Part shown: piece by piece, positions 7,232 through 14,734 of the stretch
Numbering within the stretch: the stretch's first letter is position 1
Layout of the letters: the number at the start of each line of letters is the position of its first letter
From: Streptomyces sp. MBT53
GTDB taxonomy: Bacteria; Actinomycetota; Actinomycetes; Streptomycetales; Streptomycetaceae
Reading direction: 5' to 3'
Assembly: GCF_016654115.1 (NCBI RefSeq)
Contig: NZ_JAEQAZ010000120.1
Coordinates: 1-41,140, forward strand
Length of the DNA: 41,140 nt
The notes under the pieces: model-generated
Told to the model about the DNA's origin: nothing
Databases searched by the model: none
The model's input: only the letters and a program-made list of their open reading frames with translations
Position numbers and translations under genes: made by a program

Positions 7232-8290
7232 ATGACCCACCAGTGGCGCGGAATCATCGAGGAGTACCGGGACCGGCTCCCGGTGTCCGACAGCACGCCG
7301 GTCGTCTCCCTCCGCGAGGGCGGCACGCCTCTCGTGCCCGCGCAGGTGCTCTCCGAGCGCACCGGCTGCGAGGTCCACCTCAAGGTGGAGGGCGCCAACC
7401 CCACCGGGTCCTTCAAGGACCGCGGTATGACCATGGCCATCACGCGGGCCAAGGAGGAGGGCGCGCAGGCCGTCATCTGCGCCTCCACGGGCAACACCTC
7501 CGCGTCCGCCGCCGCCTACGCCGTGCGCGCCGGGATGGTCTGTGCCGTCCTCGTGCCGCGCGGGAAGATCGCGCTCGGCAAGATGGGCCAGGCCCTCGTG
7601 CACGGCGCGAAGATCCTCCAGGTCGACGGGAACTTCGACGACTGCCTCACCCTCGCCCGCGAGCTGAGCGACAACTACCCTGTGGCGCTGGTGAATTCGG
7701 TCAACCCGGTGCGCATCGAGGGCCAGAAGACGGCCGCCTTCGAGATCGTCGACATGCTCGGCGACGCGCCCGACATCCACGTCCTGCCGGTGGGCAACGC
7801 GGGCAACATCACCGCGTACTGGAAGGGCTACAAGGAGTACGCCGGCGACGGCATCGCCGCGAAGACTCCGCGTATGTGGGGGTTCCAGGCGTCCGGGTCC
7901 GCGCCCATCGTGCGCGGCGAGATCGTCAAGGACCCCTCGACCATCGCCACCGCGATCCGCATCGGCAACCCGGCCTCCTGGCAGTACGCGCTCGCCGCGC
8001 GGGACGAGTCCGGCGGGTTCATCGACGAGGTGACGGACCGTGAAATCCTGCGCGCCTACCGGCTGTTGGCCGCACAGGAGGGTGTTTTCGTCGAGCCCGC
8101 CTCCGCCGCTTCCGTCGCCGGTCTGCTGAAGGCGGCCGAGCAGGGCAAGGTCGACCCGGGCCAGACCATCGTCTGCACGGTGACCGGAAACGGTCTGAAG
8201 GACCCCGACTGGGCCGTCGCCGGCGCCCCGCAGCCCGTCACGATCCCGGTCGACGCGCCCACGGCCGCCGAGCGACTCGGACTCGCGTAG
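7232..8290 (+). CDS. thrC: Threonine synthase
   Basis: PLP-dependent conversion of O-phosphohomoserine to L-threonine. The 352 residues are typical of the short actinobacterial class. The PLP lysine is Lys62 in NPTGSFKDRGM. The phosphate-binding loop is GNAGNI, and CASTGNTSASAAAYA precedes it. The start ATG has GGAGAG upstream inside the end of hom, and the gap of 6 nt to hom implies co-transcription. It makes the product that ThrB's phosphohomoserine feeds. Confidence 0.97.
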   Translation: MTHQWRGIIEEYRDRLPVSDSTPVVSLREGGTPLVPAQVLSERTGCEVHLKVEGANPTGSFKDRGMTMAITRAKEEGAQAVICASTGNTSASAAAYAVRAGMVCAVLVPRGKIALGKMGQALVHGAKILQVDGNFDDCLTLARELSDNYPVALVNSVNPVRIEGQKTAAFEIVDMLGDAPDIHVLPVGNAGNITAYWKGYKEYAGDGIAAKTPRMWGFQASGSAPIVRGEIVKDPSTIATAIRIGNPASWQYALAARDESGGFIDEVTDREILRAYRLLAAQEGVFVEPASAASVAGLLKAAEQGKVDPGQTIVCTVTGNGLKDPDWAVAGAPQPVTIPVDAPTAAERLGLA

Positions 8291-8500
8291 ACCCACAAGC
8301 GGAACGGCATCCGGGGGAGATCCCCGCAGGGGGTGCACAGGGGGCTTACGACACGCATCGTGCGCCTCCTGTGCGCCCTATGTCGCCACAGAACCTTCCT
8401 TCGATAGGCTGTACCGAACCCGCCCGCCGCATATGCCTGCGCGCATGGCTCGGCACCGCGCCGTCTCCACGGCCCGAGGGTCTCCACGTACCTATCGGAT

Positions 8501-8540
8501 GTCATCGAACTTCATCGCACTTCATCGAATGTCTTCGACA
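8501..8540. repeat. Four tandem 10-bp repeats before thrB
   Basis: Decamers start at 8501, 8511, 8521 and 8531: GTCATCGAAC, TTCATCGCAC, TTCATCGAAT, GTCTTCGACA. They share TCATCG with the phase of one DNA helical turn, and lie 31 nt before the thrB start, ahead of its AAGGAGA ribosome site. A candidate -10 box TAGGCT lies at 8405-8410, so these repeats would fall in the leader of a thrB transcript. No function is known to me. Confidence 0.6.
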
Positions 8541-8570
8541 ATCACGCAGCTCAAGGAGAGTCATCGAGCG

Positions 8571-9512
8571 ATGGCCGGTCCAGCCTTCCGCGCCGCCGCC
8601 GTCCGGGTGCGCGTCCCCGCCACCAGCGCCAACCTCGGCCCGGGCTTCGACGCCTTCGGCCTCTCGCTGGGGCTCTACGACGACGTCGTCGTCCGTGTCG
8701 CCGACTCCGGGCTGCTCATCGACATCGCGGGCGAGGGCAGCGAGACCCTCCCGCGCGACGAGAACCACCTCCTCGTACGGTCCCTGCGCACCGCCTTCGA
8801 CCTGCTCGGCGGACAGCCGCGCGGCCTGGAGATCGTCTGCGCCAACCGCATTCCGCACGGCCGCGGCCTGGGCTCCTCCTCCGCCGCCATCTGCGCCGGC
8901 ATCGTCGCGGCGCGCGCCGTGACCATAGGCGGGGACTCCAAGCTCGACGACACGGCCCTGCTGGAACTCGCCACCGAGATCGAGGGCCACCCCGACAATG
9001 TGGCGGCCTGTCTGCTGGGCGGCTTCACGCTCTCCTGGATGGACGCCGGCGCCGCGCGGGCGATCAGGATGGATCCCGCCGGTTCCATCGTTCCGGTGGT
9101 TTTCGTGCCCGGGAAGCCCGTCCTCACCGAGACCGCGCGCGGCCTGCTCCCGCGCAACGTCCCGCACGTCGACGCAGCCGCCAACGCGGGCCGCGCCGCA
9201 CTGCTCGTCGAGGCCCTCACCCGCCGCCCCGAACTGCTGCTGCCCGCCACCGAGGACCGGCTGCACCAGGAGTACCGGGCACCGGCCATGCCCGAGAGCG
9301 CGGCGCTCGTCGAGCGGCTGCGCGCGGACGGGGTGCCGGCCGTCATCTCCGGTGCGGGGCCCACCGTGTTGGCGCTCGTCGACGCCGACAACGCCGACAA
9401 GGTCGCCCATCTCGCCGGCGAGGGCTGGGCCGCCAACCGGCTCGACCTCGACGAACAGGGCGCGTGCGTACTTCCGCTCGCGGCCCCGAGCAGCGCCCCG
9501 AGCAGCAATTGA
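8571..9512 (+). CDS. thrB: Homoserine kinase
   Basis: A GHMP-family kinase that phosphorylates homoserine for ThrC. The ATP loop is PHGRGLGSSSAA (about residues 97-108), the N-terminal motif is PATSANLGPGFDAFGLSL, and the C-terminal GHMP motif is ISGAGPTVLAL. The frame is open to 8433, but ATG 8571 has a textbook AAGGAGA 12 nt before it and begins at the family N-terminus, giving 313 residues. It is 280 nt beyond thrC and so may have its own promoter (TAGGCT at 8405-8410) in addition to read-through. The tandem decamers at 8501-8540 lie in that gap. Confidence 0.97.
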   Translation: MAGPAFRAAAVRVRVPATSANLGPGFDAFGLSLGLYDDVVVRVADSGLLIDIAGEGSETLPRDENHLLVRSLRTAFDLLGGQPRGLEIVCANRIPHGRGLGSSSAAICAGIVAARAVTIGGDSKLDDTALLELATEIEGHPDNVAACLLGGFTLSWMDAGAARAIRMDPAGSIVPVVFVPGKPVLTETARGLLPRNVPHVDAAANAGRAALLVEALTRRPELLLPATEDRLHQEYRAPAMPESAALVERLRADGVPAVISGAGPTVLALVDADNADKVAHLAGEGWAANRLDLDEQGACVLPLAAPSSAPSSN

Positions 9513-9914
9513 CTACGTACCGTCGCCGGATTTCGAGAGGGGGAATGTTTGTTGGATCCGGTAGTGTTAATCTCAAGTCTGCACCCGACCCCACCATGGC
9601 GAGGTGCTTGTTGTCCCCGTCAGGGACAGACATTCTTCCGGGAGCCTCCCAAACCACACTCTGTTCCGTCCGGGCACTGAGTGGTTCGCCGGGCACGCTC
9701 CGGAAGCCGGGAAAGCTCCGGAATTGGTGCGACCAAGCAACGTGACACAGCCACTCGGTGCCACTGCTTTGGGAAGCGCCGTCACCAGAAATCTCTTCCG
9801 CCGCTGAGGCGGACCACCGCCCCGGCACGGTTCACACAGCAAGAACCGAAGCCGGACAGCACAACCGGTCGCCGAGCCAGACAGGCCGACGTCCGCTCCA
9901 GGGAAGGACCCTTC
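9513..9914 (+). promoter_or_regulatory. Long leader of rho
   Basis: There are 402 nt without a convincing gene between thrB and rho. Near 9562-9573 TAGTGT and TAATCT could be -10 boxes, giving a leader over 300 nt. Small hairpins follow: GTCCC/GGGAC near 9612-9626 and GGGAG/CTCCC near 9640-9650. A short frame begins at ATG 9596 and runs to 9745 (49 codons), in the right place for an upstream ORF. Long rho leaders that mediate Rho self-regulation are known in other bacteria. Here that role is inference. Confidence 0.45.
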
Positions 9915-11948
9915 GTGAGCGACACCACCGATCTGATGGGCGCGCGTGTCGAGGAGACCGCTGCCGCGCCCGCCACGGACGCCTCCGCGCCTGCCACCGG
10001 TGCCGGCTCCCGGCGGCGCCGCGGTACCGGCCTCGACGGCATGGTGCTGGCCGAGCTGCAGCAGGTCGCATCCGGCCTCGGCATCAGGGGCACCGCGCGC
10101 ATGCGCAAGAGCCAGCTGATCGAGGTCATCAAGGAGGCGCAGGCGGGCGGAGGTGCTCCGGCCAAGGCCGAGACCGCCACCGAGACCAAGCCCAAGCGCC
10201 GCGCCACCTCCAAGACCCGTACGGGCGACGAGACGGTCGCCCCGGCCGAGGAGAAGGCCGAGAAGGTCGCCGCCGAGAAGGCCGTGGCCCAGCAGCAGAT
10301 CGAGATTCCTGGCCAGCCGGCCAGCGAGGACGCTCCGGTCGAGCGCCGTCGGCGCCGTGCCACCGCCGAGGCGGGCAGCCCCGAGACGGTCGTCGCCGAG
10401 GTCAAGAGCGAGCCGCGTGCCGAGACGCCCGCCGCCGCGCAGGGCGAGGCCAGGGGCGACGTCGGTGACGACGGCCGTCAGGGCCGCCGTGACCGCCGTG
10501 ACCGCGACCGCGGTGGCCGTCAGGACCGTGACCGCGGCGACCGCCGCAAGGGCGACGAGCAGCAGGGCGGCAGCCAGCAGCAGGACCGTCAGCAGAGCGG
10601 TGGCCGTCAGGACCGGCAGCAGCAGGGCCAGCAGCAGAGCGGTGGCCGCCAGGACCGTCAGGACCGGCAGCCGCGCGACAACGGCCCGCAGGACGACGAC
10701 GACTTCGACGGCGGACGCCGTGGCCGTCGTGGCCGTTACCGCGACCGTCGTGGCCGTCGCGGCCGTGACGAGTTCGGCGGCACCGCCGCGGGCGAGCCGC
10801 AGGTCGCGGACGACGATGTCCTGATCCCCGTCGCGGGCATCCTCGACATCCTCGACAACTACGCCTTCATCCGTACGTCGGGCTACCTGCCGGGTCCCAA
10901 CGACGTGTACGTCTCCCTCGCCCAGGTCCGCAAGAACGGCCTGCGCAAGGGCGACCACGTCACCGGCGCGGTCCGTCAGCCGAAGGAGGGCGAGCGCCGC
11001 GAGAAGTTCAACGCGCTCGTGCGCCTCGACTCGGTCAACGGCATGGCGCCCGAACACGGCCGCGGGCGGCCGGAGTTCAACAAGCTGACGCCGCTGTACC
11101 CGCAGGACCGCCTCCGTCTGGAGACGGACCCGGGCGTCCTCACCACCCGCATCATCGACCTCGTCGCGCCGATCGGTAAGGGCCAGCGCGGTCTGATCGT
11201 GGCCCCGCCGAAGACCGGCAAGACCATGATCATGCAGGCGATCGCCAACGCGATCACGCACAACAACCCCGAGTGCCACCTGATGGTCGTCCTGGTCGAC
11301 GAGCGTCCGGAAGAGGTCACCGACATGCAGCGGTCGGTGAAGGGCGAGGTCATCTCCTCGACCTTCGACCGCCCGGCCGAGGACCACACCACGGTCGCGG
11401 AGCTGGCCATCGAGCGCGCCAAGCGCCTGGTGGAGCTGGGCCACGACGTGGTCGTACTCCTGGACTCGATCACGCGTCTGGGCCGTGCCTACAACCTCGC
11501 CGCGCCCGCCTCCGGCCGTATCCTCTCCGGTGGTGTCGACTCCACGGCGCTGTACCCGCCCAAGCGCTTCTTCGGCGCCGCGCGCAACATCGAGGACGGC
11601 GGCTCGCTGACCATCCTCGCCACCGCGCTCGTCGACACCGGCTCGCGCATGGACGAGGTCATCTTCGAGGAGTTCAAGGGCACGGGCAACGCCGAGCTCA
11701 AGCTCGACCGGAAGCTCGCCGACAAGCGCATCTTCCCCGCGGTGGACGTCGACGCGTCCGGTACCCGTAAGGAAGAGATCCTGCTCGGCAGCGACGAGCT
11801 GGCCGTCACGTGGAAGCTGCGCCGGGTGCTGCACGCGCTCGACCAGCAGCAGGCGATCGAGCTGCTTCTCGACAAGATGAAGCAGACGAAGTCGAACGCC
11901 GAGTTCCTGCTCCAGATCCAGAAGACCACGCCTGGCAACGGCGACTGA
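9915..11948 (+). CDS. rho: Transcription termination factor Rho
   Basis: Hexameric RNA helicase that ends transcripts at unstructured C-rich RNA. The protein has 677 residues and starts at GTG 9915 behind GGAAGGA. The Rho N-terminal helix domain lies near residues 35-75 (GMVLAELQQVASGLGIRGTA). An unusually long disordered insert of Lys/Ala/Glu then Arg/Gly/Asp/Gln repeats (about 80-290, e.g. DRDRGGRQDRDRGDRR) follows, typical of actinobacterial Rho and able to bind RNA. Next come the cold-shock RNA-binding domain (DILDNYAFIRTSGYLPG) and the RecA-like ATPase: Walker A APPKTGKT, VVLVDERPEEV, Walker B VVVLLDSITR, and the R-loop region. A strong terminator follows at once, so rho is probably monocistronic. 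Confidence 0.98.
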   Translation: MSDTTDLMGARVEETAAAPATDASAPATGAGSRRRRGTGLDGMVLAELQQVASGLGIRGTARMRKSQLIEVIKEAQAGGGAPAKAETATETKPKRRATSKTRTGDETVAPAEEKAEKVAAEKAVAQQQIEIPGQPASEDAPVERRRRRATAEAGSPETVVAEVKSEPRAETPAAAQGEARGDVGDDGRQGRRDRRDRDRGGRQDRDRGDRRKGDEQQGGSQQQDRQQSGGRQDRQQQGQQQSGGRQDRQDRQPRDNGPQDDDDFDGGRRGRRGRYRDRRGRRGRDEFGGTAAGEPQVADDDVLIPVAGILDILDNYAFIRTSGYLPGPNDVYVSLAQVRKNGLRKGDHVTGAVRQPKEGERREKFNALVRLDSVNGMAPEHGRGRPEFNKLTPLYPQDRLRLETDPGVLTTRIIDLVAPIGKGQRGLIVAPPKTGKTMIMQAIANAITHNNPECHLMVVLVDERPEEVTDMQRSVKGEVISSTFDRPAEDHTTVAELAIERAKRLVELGHDVVVLLDSITRLGRAYNLAAPASGRILSGGVDSTALYPPKRFFGAARNIEDGGSLTILATALVDTGSRMDEVIFEEFKGTGNAELKLDRKLADKRIFPAVDVDASGTRKEEILLGSDELAVTWKLRRVLHALDQQQAIELLLDKMKQTKSNAEFLLQIQKTTPGNGD

Positions 11949-11974
11949 GGGTCGGCCTGAGAGCTGTCGTACCA

Positions 11975-12017
11975 AGAGAGAAGGGCCGTCCCCGCTGAGG
12001 GGGCGGCCCTTCTCTCT
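11975..12017 (+). terminator. Strong terminator after rho
   Basis: 19-nt arms (11975-11993 and 11999-12017) pair throughout with one G-U wobble around a 5-nt loop. The arms are AGAGAGAAGGGCCG- and its complement. The T-containing TCTCTCT tail is part of the distal arm, so it would also fold in the reverse direction and shield the convergent lipoprotein gene. Confidence 0.9.
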
Positions 12018-12081
12018 CTGTGTGTTTCTTGAGCGGCGCAGCCCCTTCTGTAGTGATCTAGGTCACGTGAATGCGGGGTCT

Positions 12082-12768
12082 TTACCTCCGCTTTGCCGGG
12101 GTGAAAGGGCCGGTGGGGGGCGCTGCGAACGCTGTGACCACGGTGGTCGTGCCGGTCACCGAGCCGTCCAGACACAGCGACCCGCCCAAGACCCGCAGGT
12201 CGACGTAGAAATGCGTGGTCGCCCCGGACTTCCGCAGGCTGTGGATGCGCTCATTGATGTAGCCGAGATCGTTGAGCATTGTCCTGATCTCGCCGGGCGT
12301 CGGGGCCGTCGGGCGACTGAGTGCCTTGGTGATGCGCTTGGAGTGGAGGCGGCCTTCGCACTTCTCGACCGCGCTCAGCGTCACGTCCTGTGGTGTCCCG
12401 GAGGTGCGCGGCGTCGGTTCGGTGCTGCCGGGTGCGGACCCGTCGACCGGCAACGGCTCCACGGGCGCGGTCGGCGGCTTCTCGCCGGCGGGGGTCGGTT
12501 CCTCTTCGGGTGGCGCGTCCGGTGCGCACGGCTGCCCGACCGTGTTGAGCATGTTCATGAAGGCAACGCGCTGATCCGGGGTGGGTGCACCGCCCTTCGA
12601 ACCGGCGTCGACGGCGTCGGCGGACGCCTTCCGGGCGTCGTCGGCAGATGTCCCCCCGGTGCCGCAGGCGGTGAGCGTCAATGCGGCGAGGGCGATCGTC
12701 GCGAGGGTGAGCCGCGGACCGCACGGAGAGTGGGCTAATCCGCTGGGCCGGGCGGGATTTGGTGGCAT
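12082..12768 (-). CDS. Lipoprotein of unknown function
   Basis: The protein has 228 residues from ATG 12768 (GGAG 13-16 nt upstream). A basic N-terminus and hydrophobic core end in a lipobox, LTLTAC (Cys about residue 34), so it should be lipid-anchored outside the membrane. A Pro/Glu/Ala-rich spacer (about 75-130) follows, then a compact domain with two Cys (EKCEGRLHSKRI... and GGSLCLDGSV) and GYINERIHSLRKSG. I do not recognise the family. A TTG at 12819 would add 17 residues, but that start lies inside the palindrome at 12804-12817, so I prefer 12768. It is convergent with rho and divergent from the PLA2 gene, and belongs to the stretch that appears inserted between rho and the LCP/rpmE genes. 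Confidence 0.8.
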   Translation of the reverse strand: MPPNPARPSGLAHSPCGPRLTLATIALAALTLTACGTGGTSADDARKASADAVDAGSKGGAPTPDQRVAFMNMLNTVGQPCAPDAPPEEEPTPAGEKPPTAPVEPLPVDGSAPGSTEPTPRTSGTPQDVTLSAVEKCEGRLHSKRITKALSRPTAPTPGEIRTMLNDLGYINERIHSLRKSGATTHFYVDLRVLGGSLCLDGSVTGTTTVVTAFAAPPTGPFTPAKRR

Positions 12769-12803
12769 GCGGACAGTCTCCGAACAGGCCGACCGGCGCA
12801 CAT

Positions 12804-12842
12804 GAGTACGCGTACTCAATGGTTATCGGCCAGCGTACTCAA
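12804..12842. promoter_or_regulatory. Palindrome plus half-site in the divergent promoter region
   Basis: GAGTACGCGTACTC at 12804-12817 is a perfect 14-bp palindrome. The ten bases GCGTACTCAA occur at 12810-12819 and again at 12833-12842, 23 bp apart. The cluster lies between the lipoprotein gene and the PLA2 gene, so a shared operator is plausible, though the regulator is unknown. Confidence 0.5.
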
Positions 12843-12903
12843 GGGTGTCGACGGTCCTTCACCGGAGCAAAGAAGCGGACTATTTGATTCCCTATAAAGT
12901 CTC

Positions 12904-12957
12904 TTGTGGCTTTGTTGGTCAGCTCTTTATGGTCTGCAGCGATCAAGTGAGTTGATC
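12904..12957 (+). promoter_or_regulatory. Promoter of the YD-repeat/PLA2 gene
   Basis: TTGTGG (12904-12909), an 18-nt spacer, then TATGGT (12928-12933) is a good vegetative-type promoter. The start would be near 12940. GATCAA (12941-12946) and TTGATC (12952-12957) form an inverted repeat just downstream, either an operator or a small 5' hairpin ahead of the GAGGGGG ribosome site. Confidence 0.55.
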
Positions 12958-12973
12958 TACACGAGGGGGATTT

Positions 12974-14587
12974 GTGCGCAAGTCAGTTGTGCCACTCATC
13001 ACGGCGCTCGCTCTTTCGTTACTGCTTCCAATGCAGCCCGCGGCGGCGGACACCGTCGACCCGCCACTCGCCACGGGCGAGATCCAGCAGATAGGCCCCG
13101 GCCTGTACTTCACCGAGGCCCAGTCCTTCCAGATCGCCGAAAGCGACGTGGCTGTCGGCGGGATGGGCCGCAGACACAGCGTAGTCGCCCAGGCGGGCAG
13201 TGTCGCCCGGCCGGAATCGGCACCCGCGTCCCGCGCCGACATGGCCGCATTCGGACCCGGCTGGGAAGCGGAATTCCTCGACGGCACCCTCAATCGCAAG
13301 CTGGAACAGCAGGACGGCGACATCGTGGTCACCGACCTCGGGGTCGGCGAATCATTCCACTACGACCTGACGAGCAGCATCGCCTATCCGAGCGGCGGCG
13401 GTGTCAACAAATACCAGACCACCGACGGCTCCAAAATCACCGAAACCACGAAATGGGACACCGCGGCCGGGGCCATGGTCACCACCATCGTCGAAAGTCT
13501 CGGCGTGGACCTGTCCGTGACGGGGACGGGGGACGACACCTTCACCGACGCGAGCGGCAACCCGGTGCCGGCCGCGGACCTCAAGCCCACCTTCGCGTGG
13601 AGCCAGGTGGCGCCCGGCAGCGACAAGTGGCGGGTCACCAGCGTGGGCAGCACGTCCAACGGCTCCTCCACCGTCGCCTACGACGCCCAGGGCCGGGTGT
13701 CCACGATCGACGAGCCGGCCGCAGGGGAGACCCCGCAGCAGTCGCTGAAGGTCACCTACGCGTCGAGCACGACCGCTTCCGGGACATCGCTCGGTGACTA
13801 CACGGGGCGCACCCGGGAGATCACCCTCACCACCGGCTCCACGACGCAGACGGTCGCCCGATACGCCTACGACTCCTCGGGCCTGCTGCGGACCATGACC
13901 AACCCCGTCGAGAGCGCCGACCCGGTGGCGTCGTACTCCTACGACACGATCGGCCGCGTCTCCGAGATCAGCTCCCCGGCGAACGGCGCCTGGGACCTCA
14001 CCTTCCCGGCCGAGTCGGCCGCTCCGAACGTCGAGGAGTCCGGCCTGTCGCGCCCGGCCTCGCAGTCCGTGTTCCAGGGCGCGGCCGGCATCAACGACCC
14101 CACTGTCGTCGGCCCGCCGGCCACCGACATCATCCCCGGTGAGATCTCCGACCCCCAGGCGTACCCGCGCCAGTGCAACACCGCCACATCCTGGCTGTGG
14201 TACACGAAGAGCGGCTGCGCCGCGTGGGCCGCGCACTACGGCTGGCACGCCCCGTACTGGAAGAAGCTGCCCAGCGGCTACTACGTGGTCGGCATCAACC
14301 ACGACCACTGCACGAGCTCTCCGGACAAGCCCTCCGGCTACGACTTCCGGTCCGCCTGTGACATGCACGACTACGGGTACGGCCTGATCGGCAACACCTA
14401 CAAGGGCTACAAGTACTACCTCGACCGCAACAAGAAGTCGAACGTGGACAACGCCTTCCACACCACGCTCCGCGACTACACCTGCTCGGCCTACCGGTTC
14501 AAGAGCCTGTGCCGCAGCATCGCGCACACCTACCTCAAGTTCGTCCAGCGGTACGGGAACCCGAAGAACGGCGCCAACGCCACCTGA
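12974..14587 (+). CDS. Secreted YD-repeat protein with C-terminal phospholipase A2 domain
   Basis: The protein has 537 residues, GTG start, with ribosome site GAGGGGG. A Sec signal peptide (cut after AAA, about residue 25) leads to a region with the RHS-type opener FGPGWEAEFLDG (about 92-103) and YD-type repeats: YDAQGRVSTID, YAYDSSGLLRTM and YSYDTIGRVSEIS (about 235-335). The last ~135 residues match the prokaryotic secreted phospholipase A2 family known from Streptomyces violaceoruber SlaA: a Cys before SPDKPSGYDFRSAC, the catalytic pair His465-Asp466 in CDMHDYGYG, then NVDNAFHTTL, and paired Cys toward the end. Expected chemistry is Ca-dependent release of the sn-2 fatty acid. The fusion resembles a toxin-tip layout, but no immunity gene is adjacent. 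A secreted protease gene follows in the same direction after a terminator. Domain calls are from motifs; the biological role is inference. Confidence 0.85.
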   Translation: MRKSVVPLITALALSLLLPMQPAAADTVDPPLATGEIQQIGPGLYFTEAQSFQIAESDVAVGGMGRRHSVVAQAGSVARPESAPASRADMAAFGPGWEAEFLDGTLNRKLEQQDGDIVVTDLGVGESFHYDLTSSIAYPSGGGVNKYQTTDGSKITETTKWDTAAGAMVTTIVESLGVDLSVTGTGDDTFTDASGNPVPAADLKPTFAWSQVAPGSDKWRVTSVGSTSNGSSTVAYDAQGRVSTIDEPAAGETPQQSLKVTYASSTTASGTSLGDYTGRTREITLTTGSTTQTVARYAYDSSGLLRTMTNPVESADPVASYSYDTIGRVSEISSPANGAWDLTFPAESAAPNVEESGLSRPASQSVFQGAAGINDPTVVGPPATDIIPGEISDPQAYPRQCNTATSWLWYTKSGCAAWAAHYGWHAPYWKKLPSGYYVVGINHDHCTSSPDKPSGYDFRSACDMHDYGYGLIGNTYKGYKYYLDRNKKSNVDNAFHTTLRDYTCSAYRFKSLCRSIAHTYLKFVQRYGNPKNGANAT

Positions 14588-14630
14588 TCCGCGGCACCGC
14601 TCTCCGACGGATCACGCCTGCGAGCGCCCT

Positions 14631-14662
14631 GGCCGGACGGCGAACCCTTTCGCCGTCCGGCC
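14631..14662 (+). terminator. Terminator after the PLA2 gene
   Basis: A perfect 14-bp stem (GGCCGGACGGCGAA at 14631-14644 and its complement at 14649-14662) has a 4-nt CCCT loop. Confidence 0.9.
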
Positions 14663-14734
14663 CCTTCACGCTCGGCTCCTTCCCCGCACCTACGCCACAG
14701 GGCTCAGTCCTGCCCGCTTCCCACGGGAGCTTCA

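Noticed and set aside
5987..8338. Very long open frame on the minus strand opposite hom and thrC
   Set aside because: It is the mirror of GC3-rich genes. Composition is His/Gly/Arg/Asp without domains, and no ribosome site is found.
9573..11975. 800-codon minus-strand frame opposite rho
   Set aside because: Low-complexity Ala/Leu/Val/Arg translation, a shadow of the Rho repeats. Rho itself is unambiguous.
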